Assembly: GCA_022824615.1 (NCBI GenBank)
Contig: JAJDZM010000255.1
Span: forward strand, 1-33,788
Source of the DNA: Candidatus Binatia bacterium
Lineage (GTDB): Bacteria > Desulfobacterota > Binatia > Bin18
Length of the DNA: 33,788 nucleotides
Direction: 5' to 3'
The position numbers were made by a program, and so were the translations under genes. The number at the start of each line of letters is the position of its first letter. The stretch's first letter is position 1. Below are positions 15,934-23,523 of the stretch, piece by piece. Under the pieces are notes generated by a model, which worked only from the letters and a program-made list of their open reading frames with translations, searched no databases and had not been told where the DNA came from.

Positions 15934-16674
15934 ATGACAGCATTTTGGGTAGCTGGTGCGACTTTTGTTCTGACCCTTTGTGGCGGGCTGCTCGTTTTAC
16001 GCCTCCAGGTCTACCAGGGCGTGGTTTTTGCCTTTTGCGCGGGCGCCCTGATTGCCGGGGCATTGATGGAGGTGATTCCGGAGTCGCTGGAATTGCTCTC
16101 GACCACCGGCTCAACCTTCCATCACCATCACATCTTATTGTCCTGTGCTTTAGGGTTTCTGTGTTTCTATCTCGTCGAGCATCTCACCCATCAACGCGAG
16201 ACACCCGCCGAACAAGCCGCACACCATGCTCACGCCCCACACGCCGGCCTCTGGGGTGCAACCGGCATTCTGGTGCATAGTCTTTTTGATGGATTTGCCA
16301 TAGGCCAGGGCTTTCACGCTGGCGAGCATGTGGGCTGGGCGATTGCTCTGGGTATTACGCTTCACAAAATAGCGGACGGTGCGAGCATTGCCGGCGTCAT
16401 GCTCGGGACGCAGCAGACCGTTCGGGCCACCAGAATCATGCTCGTTCTCACCGCCCTGGCACCCCTTGCCGGCGTCTATGCCCAGTCGTTTGTAACCTTT
16501 CAAACAGCCTTGCTCGCCCTGTTGCTGGCGTGGTTTGGTGGGGTCTTTCTCTATCTGGGGGCCGGCAGTCTCCTCCCCGCAGCACATGATGCCAGCCACT
16601 CACGCCAGCTCCCGGTGGCAACCCTTGCCGGCGTACTGTTTGTCTACGGAGCGCAGCTCCTGACGCATCATTGA
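15934..16674 (+). CDS. ZIP-family metal transporter
   Basis: A 246-residue ZIP protein with eight hydrophobic helices. The metal-site helices are clear: 'HSLFDGFAIG' (His115, Asp119) and 'LHKIADGASIAG' (His144, Asp148). The intracellular loop is His-rich ('HHHH' near residues 68-71 and 'HHAHAPHAG' near 100). ZIP proteins import zinc or related divalent metals by a non-ABC route. There is 163 bp without a gene upstream, where I see no Zur-like dyad, so its control may differ. Its stop overlaps the convergent CoA-transferase by 7 bp. Confidence 0.87.
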   Translation: MTAFWVAGATFVLTLCGGLLVLRLQVYQGVVFAFCAGALIAGALMEVIPESLELLSTTGSTFHHHHILLSCALGFLCFYLVEHLTHQRETPAEQAAHHAHAPHAGLWGATGILVHSLFDGFAIGQGFHAGEHVGWAIALGITLHKIADGASIAGVMLGTQQTVRATRIMLVLTALAPLAGVYAQSFVTFQTALLALLLAWFGGVFLYLGAGSLLPAAHDASHSRQLPVATLAGVLFVYGAQLLTHH

Positions 16675-17873
16675 GGAGAGTCAGGACGCGTCGCTATGAC
16701 TCCGGCTTTTTCCAATGCCTGGATTTCAGCCGGCGTACAGCCAATCTCGGTTAACACCTCGGTGGTATGCTCACCGTACAGTGGAGAAGGACGAGCCAGC
16801 CGGGCCGGTGTCGCGGACAGTTTCGCAGCCGGACCCAATACCTGTACGCTCCCCCCAACCGGATGTTTCATCTCCTGCACCATACCGCGCGCTTGAATAT
16901 GCGGGTCGGCAAAAACCTCGGCGTAATTTGAGATCGGGCCGCACGGGACGCCAACCTCTTCGAGTACGGCGAGCCAGTGCGAGCGCGGCTGCTGGGTGGT
17001 GACGGATTCTATTTCTCGCGTGAGTTGATGGCGGTTTTTGACGCGCAGACCATCTTCCGCGTATTCGGGCCGGTCTAACAGTTCGGGGCGTCCAATAGCA
17101 TGGGCAAACTTTTCCCACGTCCGGGTGTTGGCCGCGCCCAGATTGATATAGCCGTCCGCGCAGCGAATCGCCTGATACGGGGCCGACATCCGATGGGCCG
17201 AACCCATGGGCTCGGGGATACCCCCGGTTGAGAAATACTGAGTCGATTCCCAGACCGACAGGGCCACACCCGCTTCCAGCAACGACGTATCAATATATTG
17301 GCCCTCGCCTGTTTTGAGCCGATGGATATAGGCGGCAAGAATGGCTTGTTCGGCAAAGAGACCGGCCCCGAGGTCGGTCACGGGAATCCCGCATTTGACC
17401 GGTGGCCGGCCTGCCTCACCCGTCACTGACATAATGCCTGACATGCCCTGAGCCACGAGATCAAAGCCGCCTTTGAGCGCGTACGGGCCGGTTGAGCCAA
17501 AGCCGGATACAGAGGCGTAGATGAGGCTGGGCTGCTCCTGCTTCAGACTGTCATAGTCCAGGCCGAATCCGGCCATCACCCCCGGACGATAGTTCTCCAC
17601 CACCACGTCAGTCTGTCGGGCGAGTGCCCGCACGATATCCTGGGCGCGGCGGTCTTTGAGATTGAGCACAATACCGCGCTTGTTCCGGTTGACCGCCCAA
17701 TAGCCGGCACTCTCCATCCCCTGCCGTTTACCCATGCGCCGGGTGGTATCGCCGCCGGGCGGCTCGACCTTAATGACATCGGCTCCCAAGTCCCCAAGGA
17801 GCATGGCGCAAAACGGCCCGGCCATGACCTGGGTAAATTCCAGGACGCGAACTCCCGCGAGTGCCTGTTTCAT
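16668..17873 (-). CDS. CaiB/BaiF class III CoA-transferase
   Basis: This 401-residue enzyme moves CoA between carboxylic acids. It begins with 'LAGVRVLEFTQVMAGPFCAMLLGDLGADVIKVEPP', the family's N-terminal signature, and continues with 'NRNKRGIVLNLKD', 'VVENYRPGVM', 'SGFGSTGPYALKGGFDLVAQGMSG' with the catalytic Asp138, and 'GQYIDTSLLEAGV'. The length is typical. No CoA-ligase, dehydrogenase or decarboxylase lies beside it, so the substrate pair cannot be named (succinyl-, formyl- and carnitine-type members all look alike at this level). Confidence 0.93.
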   Translation of the reverse strand: MKQALAGVRVLEFTQVMAGPFCAMLLGDLGADVIKVEPPGGDTTRRMGKRQGMESAGYWAVNRNKRGIVLNLKDRRAQDIVRALARQTDVVVENYRPGVMAGFGLDYDSLKQEQPSLIYASVSGFGSTGPYALKGGFDLVAQGMSGIMSVTGEAGRPPVKCGIPVTDLGAGLFAEQAILAAYIHRLKTGEGQYIDTSLLEAGVALSVWESTQYFSTGGIPEPMGSAHRMSAPYQAIRCADGYINLGAANTRTWEKFAHAIGRPELLDRPEYAEDGLRVKNRHQLTREIESVTTQQPRSHWLAVLEEVGVPCGPISNYAEVFADPHIQARGMVQEMKHPVGGSVQVLGPAAKLSATPARLARPSPLYGEHTTEVLTEIGCTPAEIQALEKAGVIATRPDSPQ

Positions 17874-18033
17874 AGCTTTCCCTCATTTCTCATGGGCTCA
17901 GCGTTCTCATACCAAGGCTGGACGGAACAAAACAAGCACGGACCTGCGCGTACGAGCGCTCACCGGGGAGCGATATGAAACGGAGAAACCAGAGAGAAAA
18001 AAGGTGGGAAAGAAAATGGGCCTGGGGGAGGCT

Positions 18034-18234
18034 TCATGAGCGACGATGCTCGTGGTGACGTTTTGATTCGTTCTCCCCGTAGTGAACAACCCCTTTGTCA
18101 ATCCGAATAGTGAAGCAACAGGCCGGATTCGTACACGCCCAGACTTTGAAGTCGAGATCTGATCCTCGCGGACCGTAGTCGGACAAGGGGACAAGCATTC
18201 CTTTTGGACATTTTCGACACCGAGGAAGATCCAC
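18034..18234 (-). CDS. Small zinc-ribbon-like protein
   Basis: The frame starts best at GTG 18232-18234, because GGAGGT lies 6 bases ahead. The 66-residue product has Cys6-x2-Cys9 ('CRKC') and Cys34 with Cys39-Cys40 ('CTNPACC'), i.e. two zinc knuckles around a short beta hairpin, followed by 'FTIRIDKGVVHYGE' and a basic, His-rich tail. It looks like a rubredoxin/ribbon-type mini-protein of unknown function. The frame stays open upstream to 18351 but that part has no such character. It is in the 574-bp gap between the CoA-transferase and cupin genes and reads toward the former. Confidence 0.5.
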   Translation of the reverse strand: MDLPRCRKCPKGMLVPLSDYGPRGSDLDFKVWACTNPACCFTIRIDKGVVHYGENESKRHHEHRRS

Positions 18235-18447
18235 GCCAACCACCTCCAAGGGCAACCGATTAAACCTATACCTATAGTATGCCAGAGAAAAGGTTTGGGA
18301 GACAAGAATTTTTTTACAACTCCCCGCTGAGAAGGACCAATCTTCTCCCATGTGTCCGGCTCAGGGCTTTTGGCCGTACCATAAAGGTGGTATGCATCCC
18401 TATGGCGGGCATGGACCAATATCAAGAGGATCAAAAGGTGGATAACC

Positions 18448-18771
18448 ATGGATGTTTTTAAGCAGGTCGCCGGCCAGATTGCTTTTTCGTCCGAGAAGAT
18501 GAAAAAAGTCAATCTGTTTACGACCGACCGCATGTTTTGCGATGTGTACTGCTTTGAACCCGGACAGGAGCAGACGCCCCACACGCATACCGGCTCCGAC
18601 AAAATCTATTATGTGCTTGACGGACGGGCCACGGTCCACATCGGACAGGAAACCAGGGAACTCGGGGCTGGCGACATTGCGATGGCTCCGTCCGGGGCCG
18701 AGCACGGTGTCAGCAATACAAGTGCCGGCCAACTGACCATCCTGGTTTTCATGGCCCCAAAACCGTCATAG
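18448..18771 (+). CDS. Single-domain cupin protein
   Basis: A 107-residue beta-barrel cupin. Motif 1 is 'PHTHTGSDKIYYVLDG' (two His and a downstream acidic position) and motif 2 is 'LGAGDIAMAPSGAEHGVSN' with the last metal His. AAGGTGG precedes the ATG. Metal-binding mini-cupins are often sensors, isomerases or dioxygenase-like enzymes; nothing here identifies the ligand. It lies 9 bp upstream of an NTF2-like gene, so the two are likely cotranscribed. Confidence 0.85.
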   Translation: MDVFKQVAGQIAFSSEKMKKVNLFTTDRMFCDVYCFEPGQEQTPHTHTGSDKIYYVLDGRATVHIGQETRELGAGDIAMAPSGAEHGVSNTSAGQLTILVFMAPKPS

Positions 18772-18780
18772 GGAAGGCAT

Positions 18781-19197
18781 ATGGAAGAACGCGACGCTGT
18801 CAGCGCGGCAAACCAGGCATTTTACCGCGCCTTTGAAACCCTGGACATCAAAGAGATGGAAAAGGTCTGGCTGCAAGCCAGTCACATCAAATGCATCCAT
18901 CCGGGCTGGCCGCTCCTGGCAGGCTGGGGGCCGGTTATGGCGAGTTGGGAACGGATTTTTGCCAATACGCAATCCATGCGGTTTGATTTGACCGATGTCC
19001 GTGTCGAAGTGGCAGGGAACCTGGGCTGGACGGTCCTGATCGAAAATCTCGAATCGGGCGGACCGGACGGAACCTCCCGGTCGCGGATTCTGACGACGAA
19101 TCTGTTTGAAAAGCGGGATGGCCAGTGGTTCATCGTGCATCATCATGGCTCGCCGATTTTCGCGCCATCAACGCCGGCCGCAGACCAACTCCACTAG
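18781..19197 (+). CDS. NTF2-like (SnoaL/DUF4440-type) protein
   Basis: A 138-residue alpha+beta barrel with the usual pattern: an N-terminal helix 'AANQAFYRAFETLDIKEMEKVWL', then 'CIHPGWPLLAGWGPVMASWERIF', 'VRVEVAGNLGWTVLIEN' and the final strand pair 'SRILTTNLFEKRDGQWFIVHHHGSP'. Such proteins serve as small enzymes, binding domains or immunity-like partners. It follows the cupin gene in the same direction. The function cannot be told from sequence. Confidence 0.85.
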   Translation: MEERDAVSAANQAFYRAFETLDIKEMEKVWLQASHIKCIHPGWPLLAGWGPVMASWERIFANTQSMRFDLTDVRVEVAGNLGWTVLIENLESGGPDGTSRSRILTTNLFEKRDGQWFIVHHHGSPIFAPSTPAADQLH

Positions 19198-19280
19198 TAC
19201 GACTCGCCTTGCCCGCTTTACCGAGCCAATGGTAGAGTAACACGACTGAAAAGAGCCACGAACAGGAGGATGTAGGACGG

Positions 19281-19844
19281 ATGCTCATACCAGCGACTCA
19301 GCTGCGCGTGGGGGCGCTTGTCATCTATCAGAACGATCTCCATCGCATCATGGACTTGATACACGTCACTCCCGGCAATAAACGCGGCTTTGTGCAAACC
19401 AAACTCCGCAATCTGCGGAGCGGCTTACAAACCGAGCATAAATTCAGCTCGAACGACAAGGTAGACCGGGTCACGCTCGAACAGCGAGAAATGGAATATC
19501 TGTACGAATCCGGCGAGGAATACTGCTTCATGAACTCCGAGGATTACGAGCAGATTACGTTATCGAAAGACCTGCTTGGCGATTCGGTGCACTATCTTGT
19601 CCCCAATATGAAGATCACCCTCGATCTGTACGAAGACAATCCGGTCGGCATCAGCCTGCCGAAGACAGTCGATCTCACCGTGACCGACACCCCACCCGCC
19701 ATGAAGGGGGCCACCGTCACCAACGAGCTGAAGCCGGCCACCATGGAAACCGGTCTGGTCGTCCGCGTTCCGGGCTTTATCGACGTGGGCGAATCCGTTC
19801 GGGTAGACACCGAAACCGGAGCATATGTCTCCCGGGCCAAATAG
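19281..19844 (+). CDS. efp: Elongation factor P with atypical loop tip
   Basis: A 187-residue EF-P with all three domains: KOW-like N-domain ('QLRVGALVIYQNDLHRIM'), OB domain II ('ISLPKTVDLTVTDTPPAMKGATVTNELKPATMETGLVVRVPGFIDVGESVRVDTETGAYVSRAK') and the middle part. EF-P relieves ribosome stalling at polyproline. In the loop that reaches the peptidyl-transferase centre the usual 'PGKGxA' is 'PGNKRG': Asn33 takes the tip position and Lys34 is shifted by one. An AGGAGGA ribosome-binding site lies ahead. No epmA, epmB or earP is in the window. Confidence 0.95.
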   Translation: MLIPATQLRVGALVIYQNDLHRIMDLIHVTPGNKRGFVQTKLRNLRSGLQTEHKFSSNDKVDRVTLEQREMEYLYESGEEYCFMNSEDYEQITLSKDLLGDSVHYLVPNMKITLDLYEDNPVGISLPKTVDLTVTDTPPAMKGATVTNELKPATMETGLVVRVPGFIDVGESVRVDTETGAYVSRAK

Positions 19845-19874
19845 GCCGAACAGCGACACGGGAAAGCGCCGGGC

Positions 19875-20270
19875 ATGAAACGTTTTTTCCTGGGTCTGGG
19901 GGTCGGCCTGGTGCTGGCGCTATTCGGCCTCGGGGCGGGCCTTGCGATTCTGGTCTACACGCCAGTGAGCGCCACTGGCACCACCGTCAAACCGACCCTG
20001 CTGATCGACCATGAGCGCATCGCCGTCTGGAAACTCGTACTGGAACCCGGCCAGTCCACCAGGCAGCATACGCACGAGTTTGACGAGGTGGTGATTTGTC
20101 TTGAGGGTTCAAAGCTCAGGGCAACACTCGCCGGGCCGGAGCCCGAACGCCAGACACATTATCCTGAGGCCGGCCAAGTCATTATGCCCCCGGTCAAAGG
20201 CGTGACCCACACGCTGACCAACGTCGGCGACACACGCTACAGCCAGATTTCCATTGATTTGAAGGAGTAG
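19875..20270 (+). CDS. Membrane-anchored cupin protein
   Basis: A 131-residue protein with one N-terminal membrane helix (about residues 4-28), so the cupin part should face the periplasm. The barrel has 'LEPGQSTRQHTHEFDEVVICLEG' (metal His pair and Glu) and 'GQVIMPPVKGVTHTLTNVG' with the last His. It sits 30 bp behind efp. The function is unknown; it differs from the soluble cupin at 18448. Confidence 0.8.
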   Translation: MKRFFLGLGVGLVLALFGLGAGLAILVYTPVSATGTTVKPTLLIDHERIAVWKLVLEPGQSTRQHTHEFDEVVICLEGSKLRATLAGPEPERQTHYPEAGQVIMPPVKGVTHTLTNVGDTRYSQISIDLKE

Positions 20271-20288
20271 TGTCGCAAGAAAACTTTA

Positions 20289-20477
20289 CTATTCTCTAAA
20301 TTTTTCGATCCAATAAAGACAGTATTTAGGTATCCTGACGCGGCGCTTCCCCTTCGGTGGAGATTCTCTGACAACTAACTTTTCCAAGATCACCTTGCTG
20401 GTCACCCCGTCACCCAATTTCGCTTTCAGTTCTTTATAATATTTATACTTCGTCAAGGAGTCCGAATTTTCCACCAA
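20289..20477 (-). CDS. Small basic hypothetical protein in an AT-rich patch
   Basis: An open frame of 62 codons starts at TTG 20477 or GTG 20474, with no clear ribosome-binding site. The product is Lys/Arg-rich with a charged helix ('KYYKELKAKLGDG') and a basic C-terminus ('KGKRRVRIPKYCLYWIEKF'). The local base content is clearly lower in GC than the genes on either side. It may be a remnant of a mobile or toxin-antitoxin gene, or not a gene at all. I do not recognise the family. Confidence 0.3.
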   Translation of the reverse strand: MVENSDSLTKYKYYKELKAKLGDGVTSKVILEKLVVRESPPKGKRRVRIPKYCLYWIEKFRE

Positions 20478-20520
20478 GACTCCATTGACGCCTTAGGTCA
20501 CGTCAAGTAACAAGAAACCG

Positions 20521-20817
20521 ATGACCGTCCTCGCCTTCGACACGTACAAAGCCGTTAAGGCGCTTCGGGAAGCCGGGGCCGATGAAGCCTTGGCAGAGGC
20601 CGTCGTTGCCACGGTCGGTGACGCTATAGGCGGCAATGTGGCTACCAAGGCCGACCTCGCCGAAGTCAAAGCTGAGCTAAAGAGCGAGATTGCCGCCGTC
20701 AAGACCGAGATTGCTGAAGTAGAAGCCCGGCTCTACCGCCATCTGTGGATAATGGCCGCCGGTATTGTCGGTCTGACCGTCAGCCTCACCGTTACCTTAG
20801 TCAAGCTGACCTCCTGA
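20521..20817 (+). CDS. DUF1640-like coiled-coil membrane protein
   Basis: A 98-residue protein with 'FDTYKAVKALREAGADEALAEAVV' at the start, 'ATKADLAEVKAELKSEIAAVKTEIAEVEARL' as a coiled coil (about residues 41-72) and one C-terminal membrane helix (77-95). This is the layout of the DUF1640/CCDC90 family. Members occur as small tail-anchored proteins, sometimes near toxin-antitoxin or mobile genes. The function is unknown. Confidence 0.8.
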   Translation: MTVLAFDTYKAVKALREAGADEALAEAVVATVGDAIGGNVATKADLAEVKAELKSEIAAVKTEIAEVEARLYRHLWIMAAGIVGLTVSLTVTLVKLTS

Positions 20818-20877
20818 CCATCTTGGCGTCACTACTGTTCATGTAAAAAATAGGCTGTAGCCGCGCCGCTCTCGTCG

Positions 20878-20896
20878 TGCCGGACTTGATCCGGCA
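20878..20896. repeat. REP-like palindrome
   Basis: TGCCGG and CCGGCA flank the 7-base loop ACTTGAT. The surrounding text, with 'GACTTGATCCGGCATCC' and a downstream 'AGAATGACGG', is of the type of repeated intergenic palindromes found in many proteobacterial genomes. It lies between the convergent DUF1640-like and phosphotriesterase-like genes and could stop or stabilise transcripts. Confidence 0.5.
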
Positions 20897-20967
20897 TCCT
20901 AGAGTTGGGGGTGCCAGCTTCCGCCCAGAATGACGGAAGAGGAAGGACCGAATTCGGCACCGGGCGC

Positions 20968-21939
20968 CTATCCTCCAAAATAGTTTTTGGGGTTTTCGAC
21001 CGTCATGGTGTGGATGGTGCCCTCGCTCACCCCGGCTCTGCTCAGTTGCGGGATGATATTTTTCAGGATGTGGGCGAAGTTCCAGTTCGGACAGGCCGCA
21101 ATGAACTGCTCCCACGCCTCGCTCTGGCGGCCCATCATGCAGTGCACGGCGTCGTGCGACAGCATAATCCGGTCATGGCCGACGGCCAGCAGACCGATGA
21201 GGGAGGCCAGGCGCATTTTGTCTGAGGCAATCGTCTCTATGCCAAAGCGGTCAAAACCCATCCAAGCGCCCCGCTCAAGCACGTCGAAATAGTAGCGCAT
21301 ATCCCCTACGCCGCAGGCATGGCCGATCATCACCCGGTTGAAATCAACCCCTTCGTCTTCAAAAACGTCCAGGGTCTCCCGCCCGAAAGGACCCAGCTCA
21401 TCGTTGTGACACAGAATCGGCACCCCCGTGGCCTTCTGCGTCCGCGCTGCGGCTCGCAAGCACGTCTCCTCGTGCTTGCCGATACTCGTTGCCGTCTCGG
21501 TCATGCCCGGAATGCCGCCGGTTGCGGTTTTAATGATACCGGCCTTAATCCCGGTATTCCCGATCCCTTCAGTGATCTCACGCACATAGACCTCGGCGAT
21601 ATCGTCCGCCCCCAGACTCCGAAAATGCGGTGGGATGCCCAAGGCTTCGTTGTACAGGCCGGTGGCAATGATGACGTTCAGACCGGACCGCTCGGCGCAC
21701 TCGGCGGCGAACTCCGGGTCGCGGCCGAGTTCCATGGGACAGGGGTCAACAAACGATGTCACCCCCAGGTCTTTAATCTCCTTAAGCTTTTCTGCTGCAC
21801 TATCGAGTTCCTTCTTACGGTCAAAGCCGGTATTGTCCCACTCATAACCGGGGAAGCCGACCGTCAGATGTTCGTGTACGAGTGTAAACCCCAACTCGGC
21901 AGCGGTCGTGTCGCCCAGAACGGTTTGTACCTTCGCCAT
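20968..21939 (-). CDS. Phosphotriesterase-family metal-dependent hydrolase
   Basis: The start at ATG 21939 is set by GAGGAGGG 6 bases ahead; the frame itself is open further. The 323-residue TIM-barrel protein keeps the binuclear metal site: His22 and His24 ('VHEHL'), the lysine that is carbamylated in this family (Lys137 in 'GIIKTATG'), His in 'CHNDE' and 'IGHACG', and Asp in 'LSHDAV'. Family members are lactonases or phosphotriesterases. It is the last gene of a minus-strand run; the 71-bp gap to the threonine aldolase gene allows cotranscription. The natural substrate is unknown, a lactone being likeliest. Confidence 0.9.
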   Translation of the reverse strand: MAKVQTVLGDTTAAELGFTLVHEHLTVGFPGYEWDNTGFDRKKELDSAAEKLKEIKDLGVTSFVDPCPMELGRDPEFAAECAERSGLNVIIATGLYNEALGIPPHFRSLGADDIAEVYVREITEGIGNTGIKAGIIKTATGGIPGMTETATSIGKHEETCLRAAARTQKATGVPILCHNDELGPFGRETLDVFEDEGVDFNRVMIGHACGVGDMRYYFDVLERGAWMGFDRFGIETIASDKMRLASLIGLLAVGHDRIMLSHDAVHCMMGRQSEAWEQFIAACPNWNFAHILKNIIPQLSRAGVSEGTIHTMTVENPKNYFGG

Positions 21940-22010
21940 CACATTCCCTCCTCTATGATGTTGATCGTTTCTCTCTATCCCAGCCAAAAAAGGATGTATA
22001 GGTGCATCGA

Positions 22011-23051
22011 TTATGCTGCGGCAGGCTGCCAGGTCTGGCGTATGATCCGTAATGCCTCATCTATGTCTGCGGTCGATATGCCGTAGTGCGTCACGGCGCG
22101 GAAGCGCTCGCCACCGATGTCACCGACTTTAACGCCGGCCTGTCCGAGCACCTCGGCAAAAGAACCGCCGTTGGCGTGAGGTGTCGGCACGGAGAAAATC
22201 ACGAGATTGGTCTGGACCGTCTCCAGATCAATATGCACACCGGGCAGTTCAGCCAGGCCCTCAGCCAGCCGCCGGGCAGTCTGGTGGTCTTCGGCCAGAC
22301 GCTCGATCATTGCGTTCAAGGCTACGATTCCTGCCGCAGCAATAATACCCGCCTGGCGCATCCCGCCGCCGACCATTTTCCGATAACGTCGAGCCCGCCG
22401 GATCAACTCCCGACTCCCACACACGAGAGAGCCGACCGGAGCGGACAGTCCTTTGGACAGGCAAAATTGGACCGAATCGATGTCTTGGGTGAGTTCCCTG
22501 ACGTCACAGCCCAGGGCCACCGCGGCGTTAAAGATACGTGAGCCATCGAGATGCACCGGCACACCGGCCGTATCGGCCAGTTTCCGGACGGAGCGCAGAT
22601 ACTCGACCGACAGGACCGTCCCGCCGCAACGATTGTGCGAGTTCTCCAAACAGATCAGACCCGGCGGGGCGTAGTGCTCATCAGCGGGATATATAGCCCG
22701 TTCGATATCCGGCAGGGCGAGTTCTCCAAAACGGCCCGTGGGCACGGTGTGAAAGGCCAGCCCGCCTAGAGCCGACGCACCCCCGGCTTCGTATTTGAAA
22801 ATATGGCACTGGTCGCCAAGAATGACATCCTGCCCCCGAGTGCAGTGGCTCAGCAGGGAGACCAGATTTCCCATAGTTCCACTGGTCACCAGCACAGCGG
22901 CCTCTTTGCCCATCTTTTCCGCAGCAAGCTCTTCCAGCCGATTGACAGTCGGGTCTTCGCCCATGACATCGTCACCCAGTTCGGCCTGCGCAATGGCGTC
23001 GCGCATGGCTTGGCTCGGCAAGGTTACCGTATCGCTCCGAAGATCAATCAT
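22011..23051 (-). CDS. ltaE: Low-specificity L-threonine aldolase
   Basis: ATG 23051 is preferred as the known N-terminus 'MIDLRSDTVTLPS' begins there. The 346-residue PLP enzyme cleaves L-threonine or L-allo-threonine to glycine and acetaldehyde. It shows 'DDVMGEDPTVNRLEELAAEKMGKEAAVLVTSGTMGN', 'ENSHNRCGG', the PLP-pairing 'HLDGSRIFNAAVALG' and the Schiff-base Lys200 in 'FCLSKGLSAPVGS', all intact. It lies 33 bp behind the S4-domain gene and probably shares its transcript. Beta-hydroxyaspartate-type substrates are an alternative. Confidence 0.92.
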   Translation of the reverse strand: MIDLRSDTVTLPSQAMRDAIAQAELGDDVMGEDPTVNRLEELAAEKMGKEAAVLVTSGTMGNLVSLLSHCTRGQDVILGDQCHIFKYEAGGASALGGLAFHTVPTGRFGELALPDIERAIYPADEHYAPPGLICLENSHNRCGGTVLSVEYLRSVRKLADTAGVPVHLDGSRIFNAAVALGCDVRELTQDIDSVQFCLSKGLSAPVGSLVCGSRELIRRARRYRKMVGGGMRQAGIIAAAGIVALNAMIERLAEDHQTARRLAEGLAELPGVHIDLETVQTNLVIFSVPTPHANGGSFAEVLGQAGVKVGDIGGERFRAVTHYGISTADIDEALRIIRQTWQPAAA

Positions 23052-23084
23052 CGTATATTCCTCACGTCCTCGGCTCACATTCAT

Positions 23085-23495
23085 TTATCGTCTGCGTAAC
23101 CATTCGGTCTCGCGGCGCTCGCGCTTGGTCGGACGCCCGCCGCCCCGTGACCGGAAAGACGACTGGGCAAAGAAATCGAAGTCCTCGTCTTGCGGCGAAT
23201 GGTCCTCATACAGTAAACGGGCTTCGGTTGCCGGGCCTCGTTTATCAGAGACCGTCAGCACCTTGAGCTTCTTGAGTCCGTGCGGATGGGTGAATTCGAG
23301 CGTATCATCCACTCGCACCAGTTTATGCGCTTTTGCCGTATGCCCGTTGACCTCGACCTTCCCGCCCTCACAGGCTTCAGCCGCCAGCGAGCGGCTCTTG
23401 TAAAACCGTGCAGCCCACAGCCAGCGGTCGGCCCGTACTGCCGGTGCGCTCATATCGAGTGCTAAGTCGGTCGATTTTTTTGCCCTTCGGCTCAT
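23085..23495 (-). CDS. Hsp15-like S4-domain RNA-binding protein
   Basis: Starting at ATG 23495 (upstream in-frame starts overlap the LLM gene and add no conserved sequence) gives 136 residues. The S4 domain reads 'VRADRWLWAARFYKSRSLAAEACEGGKVEVNGHTAKAHKLVRVDDTLEF', and the tail ends with the basic 'GGRPTKRERRETEWLRR' typical of HslR. Hsp15 binds free 50S subunits carrying stalled peptidyl-tRNA. No convincing ribosome-binding site is visible; a second possible start is ATG 23453. It lies between the LLM and threonine aldolase genes. Confidence 0.88.
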   Translation of the reverse strand: MSRRAKKSTDLALDMSAPAVRADRWLWAARFYKSRSLAAEACEGGKVEVNGHTAKAHKLVRVDDTLEFTHPHGLKKLKVLTVSDKRGPATEARLLYEDHSPQDEDFDFFAQSSFRSRGGGRPTKRERRETEWLRRR

Positions 23496-23523
23496 GGGGA
23501 GAGCCCGTGTGCGGAGGGTCGCC

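Noticed and set aside
17907..18602. 231-codon minus-strand frame spanning the gap and the cupin gene
   Set aside because: It is antisense to the well-supported cupin, has no domain pattern, and covers the zinc-ribbon frame in another phase.
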